Part shown: positions 15,984 through 25,083 of the stretch, one piece after another | How the letters are laid out: each line of letters starts with the position of its first letter | Position numbering within the stretch: position 1 is the stretch's first letter | Assembly: GCF_900129765.1 (NCBI RefSeq) | Contig: NZ_FQWU01000001.1 | Span: 1-64,000, forward strand | Reading direction: 5' to 3' | Length of the DNA stretch: 64,000 nucleotides | Origin: Massilia sp. CF038 | GTDB lineage: Bacteria; Pseudomonadota; Gammaproteobacteria; Burkholderiales; Burkholderiaceae_D | Notes under the pieces: generated by a model | Seen by the model: the letters and a program-made list of their open reading frames with translations, nothing else | Database searches by the model: none | Told to the model about the DNA's origin: nothing | Made by a program: the position numbers and the translations under genes

Positions 15984-17297
15984 ATGGTTCAACGTATTCC
16001 CGCGCCCGGCGATCTGGAGCCGATCGAGATGGCCAGCCGCGACGAGCTGCAAGCCTTGCAGCTGCAGCGCATGAAATGGACGCTCAAGCACGCCTATGAC
16101 AACGTCCCGCATTACAAGGCGGCGTTTGACGCGGCAGGCGTGCACCCGGAAGACTTGCGCACGCTGGCGGACCTGGCCAAGTTCCCGTTCACCGACAAGA
16201 AGACGTTGCGCGACAATTATCCCTTTGGCCTGTTCGCGGTACCGCGCGAGAAAGTCGTGCGCGTGCACGCTTCGTCCGGCACCACCGGCAAGGCCACCGT
16301 GGTGGGCTACACGCAGGGCGACATCGATACCTGGGCCAACGTGGTCGCGCGCTCGATTCGCGCGGCGGGCGGACGCGCGGGCGACCGTGTGCATATCTCC
16401 TACGGCTACGGCCTTTTTACAGGCGGGCTGGGTGCGCACTACGGCGCCGAGCGCCTTGGCTGCACCGTGATCCCCATGTCGGGCGGGCAGACCGAAAAGC
16501 AGGTACAGCTCATTTGCGACTTCGAGCCCGAGATCATCATGGTCACGCCTTCGTACATGCTTAATATTATTGAAGAATTCAAGCGCCAGGGGATGGATGC
16601 CGCCAAGTCCTCGCTCAAAATCGGCATCTTCGGCGCCGAGCCCTGGACTGACGCCATGCGTACGGAGATCGAAAACCGCGCCGGGATCGATGCGGTCGAC
16701 ATCTACGGCCTGTCGGAAGTCATGGGACCGGGCGTGGCCAGCGAGTGCATCGAGAGCAAGGACGGCCCGGTCGTCTGGGAAGACCATTTTTATCCCGAGA
16801 TCATTGACCCCGTTACTGGCGAGGTACTGCCCGATGGCGCCGAGGGCGAACTCGTATTCACCTCGCTGACCAAGGAAGCGCTGCCGATCATCCGCTACCG
16901 CACGCGCGATCTGACGCGCCTGCTGCCGCCGACCTCACGCACCATGCGCCGCATGGGCAAGATCAATGGGCGTTCCGACGACATGCTGATCATTCGTGGG
17001 GTAAACGTCTTCCCCAGCCAGATCGAGGAACTGATCCTGAAGATGCCCGCGCTGGCGCCGCATTACCAGCTGGTGGTCTCGCGCGAGGGCCATCTGGACT
17101 GCCTGGCCGTGCGCGCGGAACTGCGCAACCCCGGACAAGCCCAAGACAGCATCGCCGCCGCCGCGCGCGAGCTGGAACACAACATCAAGACCTTCGTCGG
17201 TGTGACAACGAAGGTCACGCTGGTGCCGCCCGAAGGCATCGAACGCACGCTGACCGGCAAGGCCAAGCGCGTGATCGACCAGCGGCCGACGCCTTAG
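15984..17297 (+). CDS. paaK: PaaK, phenylacetate-CoA ligase
   Basis: AMP-forming ligase making phenylacetyl-CoA, the first pathway step, 437 residues as in E. coli. Adenylation motifs HASSGTTGKATVVGYT (P-loop) and YGLSEVMGPGVASEC, RTRDLTRLLPP, and C-terminal GRSDDMLIIRGVNVFPSQIEE with the catalytic Lys segment LTGKAKRV. An AAGGAG site is just before ATG 15984. Confidence 0.96.
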   Translation: MVQRIPAPGDLEPIEMASRDELQALQLQRMKWTLKHAYDNVPHYKAAFDAAGVHPEDLRTLADLAKFPFTDKKTLRDNYPFGLFAVPREKVVRVHASSGTTGKATVVGYTQGDIDTWANVVARSIRAAGGRAGDRVHISYGYGLFTGGLGAHYGAERLGCTVIPMSGGQTEKQVQLICDFEPEIIMVTPSYMLNIIEEFKRQGMDAAKSSLKIGIFGAEPWTDAMRTEIENRAGIDAVDIYGLSEVMGPGVASECIESKDGPVVWEDHFYPEIIDPVTGEVLPDGAEGELVFTSLTKEALPIIRYRTRDLTRLLPPTSRTMRRMGKINGRSDDMLIIRGVNVFPSQIEELILKMPALAPHYQLVVSREGHLDCLAVRAELRNPGQAQDSIAAAARELEHNIKTFVGVTTKVTLVPPEGIERTLTGKAKRVIDQRPTP

Positions 17298-17312
17298 AAC
17301 TCTGGAGAGACA

Positions 17313-18527
17313 ATGAGCAAAATAATCGACGCCTATATTTGCGATGCCATTCGCACCCCCTTCGGCCGCTACGGCGGCTCCCTGGCTGGCGTGCGCGCCG
17401 ACGATCTGGCAGCGCTGCCCATTGCCGCCCTGATGGCGCGCAACGGCGGGGTGGATTGGACCGCGGTGGATGATCTGTACTACGGCTGCGCCAACCAGGC
17501 CGGCGAAGACAACCGCAATATTGGACGCATGGCGGCGCTGCTGGCAGGCTTGCCGCCGGAAGTGCCAGCCAATACCATCAACCGCCTGTGCGGCTCCAGT
17601 CTGGACGCGGTGGGCATGGGCGCGCGCGCCATCAAGTCGGGTGAAGCCAGTCTGATCATCGCTGGCGGTGTAGAGAGCATGACGCGCGCCCCATTCGTGA
17701 TGGGCAAAGCCGACAGCGCATTCTCGCGCGCAGCCAGGATTGAAGACACCACGCTCGGCTGGCGCTTCGTCAATCCGCTTATGAAAGCGAAGTACGGGAT
17801 CGACAGCATGCCCGAAACGGCCGAGAACGTGGCGAAGGAATTCGGCATCAGCCGCGCCGACCAGGATGCGTTTGCCTTGCGCAGCCAGCAGCGCTGGGCG
17901 GCCGCCCATGCTGCCGGGGTGTTCAAGGAAGAGATCATTGGCGTCACGATCCCCATGAAAAAAGGGGAATCGCGCCTGTTCGATACCGATGAACATGCGC
18001 GTCCTGACAGCAGCATCGAGATGCTGGCCAAACTCAAAGGTGTGGTCACGCCGGACGGCACCGTCACGGCCGGCAATGCTTCGGGTTTGAATGACGGCGC
18101 CTGCGCCATCCTGCTCGCTTCCAGCGAAGCAGCCGCCCGCCACAGCCTGACGCCGCGCGCGCGCGTGGTCGGCATGGCCACTGCGGGCCTGGCGCCGCGC
18201 ATCATGGGCTTCGGTCCATCGCCCGCGTCCAAAAAGGTGCTGGCCATGACCGGCCTGTCGATTGGGCAGATGGACGTGATCGAACTCAATGAAGCCTTTG
18301 CCGCCCAGGGTCTGGCAGTCACGCGCGATCTGGGCCTGGCCGATGACGCTGCCCACGTCAACCCGAATGGTGGCGCGATCGCCATCGGCCACCCGCTGGG
18401 CGCCTCGGGCGCACGCCTGGTGCTTGCGGCCGTCAACCAGCTGCACCGCACTGGTGGCCGCTACGCGCTGTGCACCATGTGCATTGGCGTGGGGCAGGGC
18501 ATCGCACTGATCGTCGAACGCGTATAG
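17313..18527 (+). CDS. paaJ: PaaJ, 3-oxoadipyl-CoA/3-oxo-5,6-dehydrosuberyl-CoA thiolase
   Basis: Thiolase, 404 residues (401 in E. coli). Nucleophilic Cys in TINRLCGSSLDAV, catalytic His in NPNGGAIAIGHPLGASGA and second Cys in CTMCIGVGQGIAL. The N-terminal AYICDAIRTPFGRYGGSLAGVRADDLAALPI is typical of PcaF/PaaJ. It cleaves both thiolytic steps of the pathway. Position between paaK and paaY supports PaaJ over PcaF. Confidence 0.93.
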   Translation: MSKIIDAYICDAIRTPFGRYGGSLAGVRADDLAALPIAALMARNGGVDWTAVDDLYYGCANQAGEDNRNIGRMAALLAGLPPEVPANTINRLCGSSLDAVGMGARAIKSGEASLIIAGGVESMTRAPFVMGKADSAFSRAARIEDTTLGWRFVNPLMKAKYGIDSMPETAENVAKEFGISRADQDAFALRSQQRWAAAHAAGVFKEEIIGVTIPMKKGESRLFDTDEHARPDSSIEMLAKLKGVVTPDGTVTAGNASGLNDGACAILLASSEAAARHSLTPRARVVGMATAGLAPRIMGFGPSPASKKVLAMTGLSIGQMDVIELNEAFAAQGLAVTRDLGLADDAAHVNPNGGAIAIGHPLGASGARLVLAAVNQLHRTGGRYALCTMCIGVGQGIALIVERV

Positions 18528-18536
18528 GAGACTGCC

Positions 18537-19133
18537 ATGGTCAAGGTGTATGAAATCGATGGGGTGCGGCCGGTGGTGCACCCGAGCGCCTATGTGCACC
18601 CCAGCGCGGTGCTGATTGGCGACGTGATTGTCGGCCCGCGCTGCTATATTGGTCCGCTCGCGTCGCTGCGCGGCGACTTTGGGCGCCTGATCATGGAAGA
18701 AGGCGCCAACCTGCAGGATACCTGCGTGATGCACGGTTTTCCAGGTGAAGATACGGTAGTCGGCATTGACGGCCACATTGGCCACGGCGCCGTGCTGCAC
18801 GGCTGCCGCGTGCTGCGCAACGCCATGGTCGGCATGAATGCCGTGGTCATGGACAAGGCCGTGGTGGGCGAAGAGTCCATCGTTGCCGCGATGAGTTTTG
18901 TGAAGGCCGGCATGATCATCCCGCCACGCAGCCTGGTGATGGGCGCGCCCGCGCGCGTGGTGCGCGCACTGGAAGACAAGGACATCGCCTGGAAGAGTTT
19001 CGGCACCAGGCAATACCACGACCTGGCGATTCGCTCGATGCAGACCATGCGCGAAGTGGACGCCCTGACCGAACCTGAAGCGGACCGCAAGCGGATCGAC
19101 TTTGGCCCCGACATGCACGCCCCAAAAAACTGA
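18537..19133 (+). CDS. paaY: PaaY, hexapeptide-repeat thioesterase/carbonic-anhydrase-like
   Basis: Left-handed beta-helix protein of the gamma-carbonic anhydrase fold, 198 residues (196 in E. coli). Hexapeptide turns run from about residue 20 to 140 ([57 protein letters not shown]), followed by a C-terminal helix. PaaY homologues hydrolyse stalled CoA intermediates of phenylacetate breakdown. Nine bases after paaJ. Confidence 0.93.
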   Translation: MVKVYEIDGVRPVVHPSAYVHPSAVLIGDVIVGPRCYIGPLASLRGDFGRLIMEEGANLQDTCVMHGFPGEDTVVGIDGHIGHGAVLHGCRVLRNAMVGMNAVVMDKAVVGEESIVAAMSFVKAGMIIPPRSLVMGAPARVVRALEDKDIAWKSFGTRQYHDLAIRSMQTMREVDALTEPEADRKRIDFGPDMHAPKN

Positions 19134-19152
19134 TTATTCCGGAGAGACTCCC

Positions 19153-21219
19153 ATGTCCAAAGTAGCAACCCTGCAAAGCTTGATTGGCGGCCGCTGGCTC
19201 GGCGCCGAAGCGTCCATGCCGCTGCACAGTGCCCTGAACAACGCGCTGATTTATCACACGCACGCCGAAAAGATCGACTTCGACGAAGCCGTCACCTACG
19301 CCCGCAAGACTGGCGTGCCGGCCTTGATGGCGCTCGACTTCCAGAAACGCGCGCAGATTCTCAAAGCGCTGGCGCTATACCTGATGGAGCGCAAGGAAGA
19401 GCTGTACAAGGTGTCGCACCTGACCGGCGCGACCCGTCCCGACAGCTGGGTCGACATCGAAGGCGGCATCGGCACCTTGTTCGCCTACGCCAGCATGGGC
19501 AGCCGCGAGCTGCCGTCGTCAAACGTGCTGCATGAAGGGCCGGCGCTGGCGCTGGGTAAAAATGGCGGCTTTGCCGGCACCCACATTCTGGTGCCGCGCG
19601 GCGGGCTGGCAGTGCACATCAATGCCTTCAACTTCCCGATCTGGGGCCTGCTTGAAAAATTCGCGCCCAGCTTCCTGGCGGCGATGCCCTGCATCGGCAA
19701 GCCGGCCACCGCTACCAGCTATCTGACAGAAGCGGTGGTGCGCATGATCCACGATTCCGGCTTGCTGCCGCCAGGTGCGCTGCAGCTGGTCATCGGCAGC
19801 ACCGGTGACCTGCTGGACCGCCTGGGCGGCTTTGATGCCGTGACCTTCACCGGCTCGGCCGACACTGCCGCCAAACTGCGTGTGAACAAGAACCTGATCG
19901 CCAATTCGGTCCCCTTTACTGCCGAAGCGGACTCGCTCAACTGCGCCATCCTGGGCCCGGATGTCACGCCGGACGATGTGGAATTCGACCTGTTCGTCAA
20001 GGAAGTCGCACGCGAAATGACGGGCAAGTCCGGCCAAAAGTGTACGGCCATCCGCCGTATCATCGTGCCGCACCAGCATATCGAGGCAGTGGGCGAGCGC
20101 TTGCGCCAGCGCCTGTCCAAGATTGTTGTCGGCGACCCGTCGCTGGAAGGCGTGCGCATGGGCGCCCTGGCATCCATGGATCAGCACCGCGATGTGGGCG
20201 AGCGCGTGGCCATGCTTGCGCGCGGCAACGAAACGCTGTTTGGCGCCGCCGATGGCTTTGCGCCGGTGGGTGAGGGCGCGGCAAACGGTGCCTTCTTCTC
20301 GCCAACGCTGCTGCTGTGCCGCGACGGCATGAACAACGACGCGGTGCATGATGTCGAGGCCTTTGGCCCGGTCAGCACCATGATGGGCTATGCCGATCTG
20401 GATGAGGCGCTAGCGCTGGCCGCGCGTGGCAAGGGAAGCCTGGTCAGCACGCTGGTGACGCGTGATCCGATGATCGCTGCCAAGGCGGTCCCGGTGGCTG
20501 CTGCCTCGCACGGGCGCGTGCTGGTGCTGGACCGCGAAGCGGCGGTTGATTCGACCGGGCACGGCTCACCGCTGCCCCAACTTAAGCACGGCGGTCCTGG
20601 CCGCGCCGGTGGTGGCGAAGAGCTGGGCGGCATCCGGGCGGTGCGCCACTTCCTGCAGCGCGCTGCGGTACAGGGTTCGCCCACCATGCTGGCGGCGATC
20701 ACGGGTGAGTATGTGCGCGGCGCCGCGGTGCGCGAGAGCGAGCTTCACCCATTCCGCAAGTACTTCGAGGACCTGGAGATGGGCGACTCGCTGCTGACCC
20801 ACCGGCGCACCGTGAGCGAGGCAGACATCGTCGCCTTTGGCGGCATTTCGGGCGACTTCTTCTACATGCACTTTGACGAAATCGCAGCGAAGGATTCGCA
20901 GTTCGGCAAGCGTATCGCGCACGGCTACTTCGTGCTGTCGGCGGCGGCAGGCTTGTTTGTATCGCCAGCGCCAGGGCCGGTGCTGGCCAATTACGGGCTG
21001 GATAATCTGCGCTTCATCACGCCGGTGGCCATTGGCGACACGATTCGCGCGCGCCTGACGTGCAAGCGCAAGGTGGACCGCAACCGCACCGACGAAAAGG
21101 GTGTGGGACAGGGCGTGGTGGCGTGGGATGTGCAGGTGACCAATCAGAACGATGAGCTGGTGGCTAGTTACGACATTCTGACGCTGGTGATGAAGCGCGC
21201 GCTGCACGTGGTGCAATAA
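19153..21219 (+). CDS. paaZ: PaaZ, oxepin-CoA hydrolase/semialdehyde dehydrogenase
   Basis: Bifunctional ring-opening enzyme, 688 residues (681 in E. coli). N-terminal NADP aldehyde dehydrogenase with FTAEADSLN (catalytic Glu) and KSGQKCTAIRRI (catalytic Cys). C-terminal MaoC-like hydratase (about 535-685) with the GDFFYMHFD and RIAHGYFVLSAAAG hydrolase residues. ATG 19153 is preceded by GGAGAG. The last 45 bases recur with one mismatch at 21338-21382 as part of a tandem duplication, and a REPIN-type repeat starts 8 bases after the stop. Confidence 0.96.
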   Translation: MSKVATLQSLIGGRWLGAEASMPLHSALNNALIYHTHAEKIDFDEAVTYARKTGVPALMALDFQKRAQILKALALYLMERKEELYKVSHLTGATRPDSWVDIEGGIGTLFAYASMGSRELPSSNVLHEGPALALGKNGGFAGTHILVPRGGLAVHINAFNFPIWGLLEKFAPSFLAAMPCIGKPATATSYLTEAVVRMIHDSGLLPPGALQLVIGSTGDLLDRLGGFDAVTFTGSADTAAKLRVNKNLIANSVPFTAEADSLNCAILGPDVTPDDVEFDLFVKEVAREMTGKSGQKCTAIRRIIVPHQHIEAVGERLRQRLSKIVVGDPSLEGVRMGALASMDQHRDVGERVAMLARGNETLFGAADGFAPVGEGAANGAFFSPTLLLCRDGMNNDAVHDVEAFGPVSTMMGYADLDEALALAARGKGSLVSTLVTRDPMIAAKAVPVAAASHGRVLVLDREAAVDSTGHGSPLPQLKHGGPGRAGGGEELGGIRAVRHFLQRAAVQGSPTMLAAITGEYVRGAAVRESELHPFRKYFEDLEMGDSLLTHRRTVSEADIVAFGGISGDFFYMHFDEIAAKDSQFGKRIAHGYFVLSAAAGLFVSPAPGPVLANYGLDNLRFITPVAIGDTIRARLTCKRKVDRNRTDEKGVGQGVVAWDVQVTNQNDELVASYDILTLVMKRALHVVQ

Positions 21220-21226
21220 ACCCACC

Positions 21227-21311
21227 ACATCGCCCTCGCGAAGGCGGGGGCCCATAACGCTGAACAACTTCGGTGCTGTGTCATAGGCCCCCGCCTGCGC
21301 GAGGGCGATGT
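21227..21311. repeat. REPIN-type palindromic repeat A
   Basis: Two inverted REP arms: ACATCGCCCTCGCGAAGGCG at the left end, and CGCCTGCGCGAGGGCGATGT at the right, separated by a short spacer with ACGCTGAACAACTTCGG. Total 85 bp. Lies just after paaZ and could fold into a long transcript-end hairpin. Confidence 0.9.
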
Positions 21312-21390
21312 AGGTTCTGCCAGTGCCTGAACTATTCATTCTGACACTGGTGATGAAGCGCGCGCTGCACGTGGTGCAATAAGCACCACC

Positions 21391-21477
21391 ACATCGTCCT
21401 CGCGAAGGCGGGGACTCATACCACACTATCGAAGTTGTTCAGCGTGCTATAGGCCCCCGCCTTCGCGAGGGCGATGT
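21391..21477. repeat. REPIN-type palindromic repeat B
   Basis: Second copy, 87 bp, arms starting ACATCGTCCTCGCGAAGGCG and ending CGCCTTCGCGAGGGCGATGT. Its right arm is read as the last codons of the minus-strand EAL gene, whose stop (21447-21449) lies inside the repeat. Confidence 0.9.
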
Positions 21478-23633
21478 TGGTTCTGCACCAGCGCCATGAA
21501 CTCGTGCGCTGGCAGGGGTTTGCTGAACAGGAAGCCTTGCATTTCATCGCAGCGTAGTGCGCGCAGTGCGGCCAGTTGCGCTTCGGTCTCAACCCCTTCC
21601 GCCACCACCTTCAATCCCAGACTATGCGCCATCGCGATGATGGCGGCGGCGATCGCCTCGTCTTCGGGGTTGCTGTCAATGCCGGCAATGAAGCTGCGGT
21701 CAATTTTGACAAAGTCGAACGGGAAGCGCTTGAGCTGGGCCAGCGATGAATAGCCGGTGCCAAAATCGTCCAGCGACAGCTGCACCCCCAGCGCCTTGAG
21801 TCCGTTCAAATTGCGCGCCGCTTCGTCGGGATTGTTCATTACCGCGGTTTCGGTCAGTTCAAATTCGATGAAATTGCGCTCCAGCCCATTTTCGGCCATG
21901 GCGATGGCGATCTGATTGAGCAGCTCGGACTGCACGCACTGCACCGCCGACAGATTGATCGCGACTGGCACGATCTCGATCCCGGCGCGGCGCCAGCTAC
22001 CCTGCTGGGCACATACGTCTTCGATTACCCAGGCGCCGATAGGGCGGATCAGCCCCGTTTCTTCGGACAGCCCGATGAATTCGAGTGGGCTGATCATGCC
22101 GCGCTGCGGGTGGTTCCAGCGAATCAGCGCCTCCGCACTGACCACGCGTCCACTGTGCAAGTCCACGCGCGGTTGATAGTACATTTCGAACTGGCGTTCC
22201 TCGATCGCCAGCTGCAGCTCGTTTTCCAGCGCCACGCGCGCCGCCAGTGCGGCGTTCATGCGCGGCGCGTAATACAGATAGCGCTGGCCCGAGCTCTTGG
22301 CGTTTTTAAGGGCCGCTTCGGCATGCTTGAACAGGGTTTCCGCGTCGCCGCCGTCACCCGGATAAGTGGCCAGGCCGGCCCGGGTCGAGATGCGCACTTC
22401 CTGATCATCGAGCATGAACGGCAAGTCCAGCGCGCTGAACACCTGCTCGTGCAGTACCTCGGCCGCTTGTTCCGGCCCGCTCAGATGCGCCAGCGACAAG
22501 GCAAACGTGTCGCCGCCGATGCGCGCCACGTTGTATGAATCAGGCAGGCTGTGGCCCAGCCGGCGTGCAATCTGTACCAGCAGCGCATCGCCCGCATGCC
22601 GGCCCATGGTGTCGTTCAGGTGCGCGAAACGGTCGAGATTGATGAGCACCACGGCCACAAAGCCATCGGCCCCGGCGTGCAGGAGCTGGGTCAGGCGATC
22701 CTGGAAGCGGCGCCGGTTCGGCAGCGCCGTCATGACGTCGTAGTAAGCCAGGTAGGAAAGCTGCTCTTCGCGGTCGAGAAACAGGAGCGCAAAAGAGAGG
22801 TCGCCGGCGATTTCGTTGAGTATTTTCAGTTCTTCGGCATCGAACACACCTGGCGTTTCCGACACCAGCGTCAAGACTGCCACCACGCGCTGGCCCACCT
22901 GCAGCGGGAAGGCCGCCGCGGCGCGCAAGCCGCGCGGCGCCATGTGATCGCGAAACGCCGCCATGCTGGGATCGAAGGCGACCACGTTGCAAATGACAGG
23001 ATGGCGCGCCTGCACCGCACGCGCGGCAATCCATTCGTGTTCGGTATGGGGCGGGCGCTGGGGCAGCGCGACGCCCGCGCTGACGATGTTTTCCAGTCCT
23101 TCGAGTTCGGCCATGTCGATGCTGGCAGCGACAAAGCCGCCTTCCACCGTGGCCAGCCGGCACGCCTCTTTGAACAGGGCATTGCGTTCGCGGATGCGCA
23201 CAATGGCCGAATTGATGCCGGACAGGAGCGCATACACGCGGTTCAGACGGGCGATCTTGCGGTGCGCTTCGACCCGCTCGGTGACATCGTGCGCGAGCAC
23301 GAATTTACAGGCATGGCCGTTAAATTGCAGCGGATGGGACGTGATCTCGACATCGATCAGGGTGCCGTCTTTTTTGCGGTGGCGCCAGGTGCCGGATTTT
23401 TCCAACGTGTCGAGCGGCGCATGGCGCAAATTGGCGAACAGCTTGGGCAGTTCTTCGGGCGGGCGCAGGTCGGCAATGGTCAGCGCCAGAAACTCGGCTT
23501 CGCTGAAACCATAATGCACGATGGCCGCCGTATTGACGGCCAAAAATGCCAACGTGTCCAGGTCGTACACCCACATGGGCATGGGGTACGCCTTGAACAG
23601 ATCGTTAAATGTCGTGCCGTTTTCGTCTGCCAT
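21447..23633 (-). CDS. PAS-GAF-GGDEF-EAL c-di-GMP phosphodiesterase-type protein
   Basis: Cytoplasmic c-di-GMP protein of 728 residues. PAS domain about 10-120, GAF about 145-290, GGDEF-like about 290-450, EAL about 470-720. The cyclase motif is IGGDTF (373-377), so the GGDEF signature is degenerate and cyclase activity is unlikely. The EAL domain keeps AEALIRWNHP, LSLDDFGTGYSSL, VKIDRSF and EGVETEAQ, consistent with an active phosphodiesterase. The final residues QHRPREGGGL are encoded by the arm of REPIN B, so the natural C-terminus has been replaced or extended by repeat sequence. Signal unknown; no transmembrane segment. Confidence 0.9.
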   Translation of the reverse strand: MADENGTTFNDLFKAYPMPMWVYDLDTLAFLAVNTAAIVHYGFSEAEFLALTIADLRPPEELPKLFANLRHAPLDTLEKSGTWRHRKKDGTLIDVEITSHPLQFNGHACKFVLAHDVTERVEAHRKIARLNRVYALLSGINSAIVRIRERNALFKEACRLATVEGGFVAASIDMAELEGLENIVSAGVALPQRPPHTEHEWIAARAVQARHPVICNVVAFDPSMAAFRDHMAPRGLRAAAAFPLQVGQRVVAVLTLVSETPGVFDAEELKILNEIAGDLSFALLFLDREEQLSYLAYYDVMTALPNRRRFQDRLTQLLHAGADGFVAVVLINLDRFAHLNDTMGRHAGDALLVQIARRLGHSLPDSYNVARIGGDTFALSLAHLSGPEQAAEVLHEQVFSALDLPFMLDDQEVRISTRAGLATYPGDGGDAETLFKHAEAALKNAKSSGQRYLYYAPRMNAALAARVALENELQLAIEERQFEMYYQPRVDLHSGRVVSAEALIRWNHPQRGMISPLEFIGLSEETGLIRPIGAWVIEDVCAQQGSWRRAGIEIVPVAINLSAVQCVQSELLNQIAIAMAENGLERNFIEFELTETAVMNNPDEAARNLNGLKALGVQLSLDDFGTGYSSLAQLKRFPFDFVKIDRSFIAGIDSNPEDEAIAAAIIAMAHSLGLKVVAEGVETEAQLAALRALRCDEMQGFLFSKPLPAHEFMALVQNQHRPREGGGL

Positions 23634-23673
23634 GAATTGAGGTTACCGTAACCTGAAATTACATGGACAGAGT

Positions 23674-25074
23674 TTATACGAAGCCGAGGTTGCGCACGCT
23701 TGAATTGTAGTTGGTCAAGTTCGGTAGCAAATCAAGCAAGTTCGAGTCCGAGATGCCCAGCCATGAACCGAGCGTGGCGGCAAGCTGCTCGACCGAGGTG
23801 GTGGGCAGCAGGCGGCCCTGGCCGACATCATCGACGCCATTGTTGGCCACCACGGGTGCGGTGCCATAGAAGCGCTGGCCCTTGACGGCGCCGCCCATCA
23901 GGAAGTGCATGCTGCCCCAGCCATGGTCGGAACCGTCGGCATTGCCTGCCATCGTGCGGCCGAAATCGGACGCCGTGAAGGTGGTGACCTTGTCGGCCAC
24001 GCCCAGTTCGGCCGTGGCAGCGTAGAACGCGGCCATGGCGTTGCCGACTTTGGTCATCAGCGCCGGGTGGTCGGTCAGCATGCCGTCGTGGGTGTCGAAA
24101 CCACCCATCGAGACGAAGAACACCTGACGCTTGGCGCCCAGTTCGGCGCCCACCGAAATCATGCGGGCCACCAGTTTGAGCTGGTCGCCCAGGTTGTTAG
24201 CGGTCGGGAACACGGTGGTCAGCGGCTTGGCGGCAGCCAGGGCGCCGGTCAGCACTTCATTGGCATCGATGGCGCGCTTGCTGACCTTGTTGTATTCGTT
24301 TTCCAGCGTGTGGGTACGGCTCTGGGTAATCAGGCTGCGCAGTGCGGACGAGGCGTTGGCCGAACCGAACAGGGCATTCTTGACGCCGTTGACCGGCGTC
24401 GAGCCATTGGTCGACACTTGATATTGCACTGCGGTTTTGCCGGACAAATACACCGCATTGCCAGACACGTTGACGCAGGTGAAGGTCGAGTTCGTGTTCC
24501 CGGACTGGAACAGATCGCCCATGCGGCCGCCCCAGCCGGAGGTCGCGCCTTCCGGCAGCGACGATTGCCAGACCGATTGCTGGTCATTGTGCGAGAACAG
24601 CTTGGGCGGCAGCTTGACCGATTTATTGTTGTATTGCAGTTTGGTGGTCGGCTGCACCAGGGTGCCGATATTGAGCATCACGCCCAGCTTGCCGCTGTTG
24701 AACAGCGGAATCAGGGGCGCCAGGCCGGGTGCCAGGGCGTACTGGTGGGCCGCGCCGGTGCTGTCGAGCGGCGCCACGGTTGGCTTCAGCTCGGTGGCCA
24801 GCAGCGCGTCGCGGGTGTACGCAAACGAGGGGCGAAAGCCCGTGTACAGCGCGTGGCTGGCGGTGTCATATGGCACCACGGTGTTGGCGTAGTCATTGCC
24901 GCCATACAGGAACACGCAGACCAGTGCCTTGTAATCGGTGGCGGTGGCAGCGCTTGCCTCGGCCATGGCGGCCAGGTTCAGGGCCCATGGGGTCGCCACA
25001 CCAGCGAGCGAGAGGGTGCCGGCGCGTTTCAAAAACGCTCGCCGGGAAGCGGTCATTCCATCTTTATAGTTCAA
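23674..25074 (-). CDS. DUF1501 family Tat-exported protein
   Basis: Predicted exported protein of 466 residues with a twin-arginine leader (SRRAFLKRAGTLSLAGVATPWALNL), then the DUF1501 body: ALVCVFLYGGNDYANTVVPYD near the start, QSVWQSSLPEGATSGWGGRMGD, and FFVSMGGFDTHDGML and TASDFGRTMAGNADGSDHGWGSMHFLMGG later. The alkaline-phosphatase-superfamily-like fold is suggested for this family, but no enzymatic role is established. ATG 25074 or ATG 25056 could start it. It follows the DUF1800 gene by 9 bases; the two families are commonly paired and probably act together outside the cytoplasm. Confidence 0.85.
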   Translation of the reverse strand: MNYKDGMTASRRAFLKRAGTLSLAGVATPWALNLAAMAEASAATATDYKALVCVFLYGGNDYANTVVPYDTASHALYTGFRPSFAYTRDALLATELKPTVAPLDSTGAAHQYALAPGLAPLIPLFNSGKLGVMLNIGTLVQPTTKLQYNNKSVKLPPKLFSHNDQQSVWQSSLPEGATSGWGGRMGDLFQSGNTNSTFTCVNVSGNAVYLSGKTAVQYQVSTNGSTPVNGVKNALFGSANASSALRSLITQSRTHTLENEYNKVSKRAIDANEVLTGALAAAKPLTTVFPTANNLGDQLKLVARMISVGAELGAKRQVFFVSMGGFDTHDGMLTDHPALMTKVGNAMAAFYAATAELGVADKVTTFTASDFGRTMAGNADGSDHGWGSMHFLMGGAVKGQRFYGTAPVVANNGVDDVGQGRLLPTTSVEQLAATLGSWLGISDSNLLDLLPNLTNYNSSVRNLGFV

Positions 25075-25083
25075 GGCGAGCTC

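Larger units (their letters stand above)
21175..21500. repeat. tandem duplication of paaZ end, REPIN and EAL-gene end
   Basis: The 45 bases 21175-21219 (paaZ terminus) reappear at 21338-21382 with one mismatch. Each copy is followed by CACCACATCG and a palindromic repeat, then by GCGATGT(A/T)GGTTCTGC and recognisably similar flanking sequence (CAGTGCCTGAACT against CAGCGCCATGAACT). The unit is about 163 bp and covers both gene termini and the repeat between them. Confidence 0.85.

Noticed and set aside
16935-19118. 727-codon open frame on the minus strand across paaK, paaJ and paaY
   Set aside because: It lies antisense to three confidently recognised genes and its translation is rich in His, Ala, Arg and Gln without any domain. 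Such shadows are normal in high-GC coding DNA.
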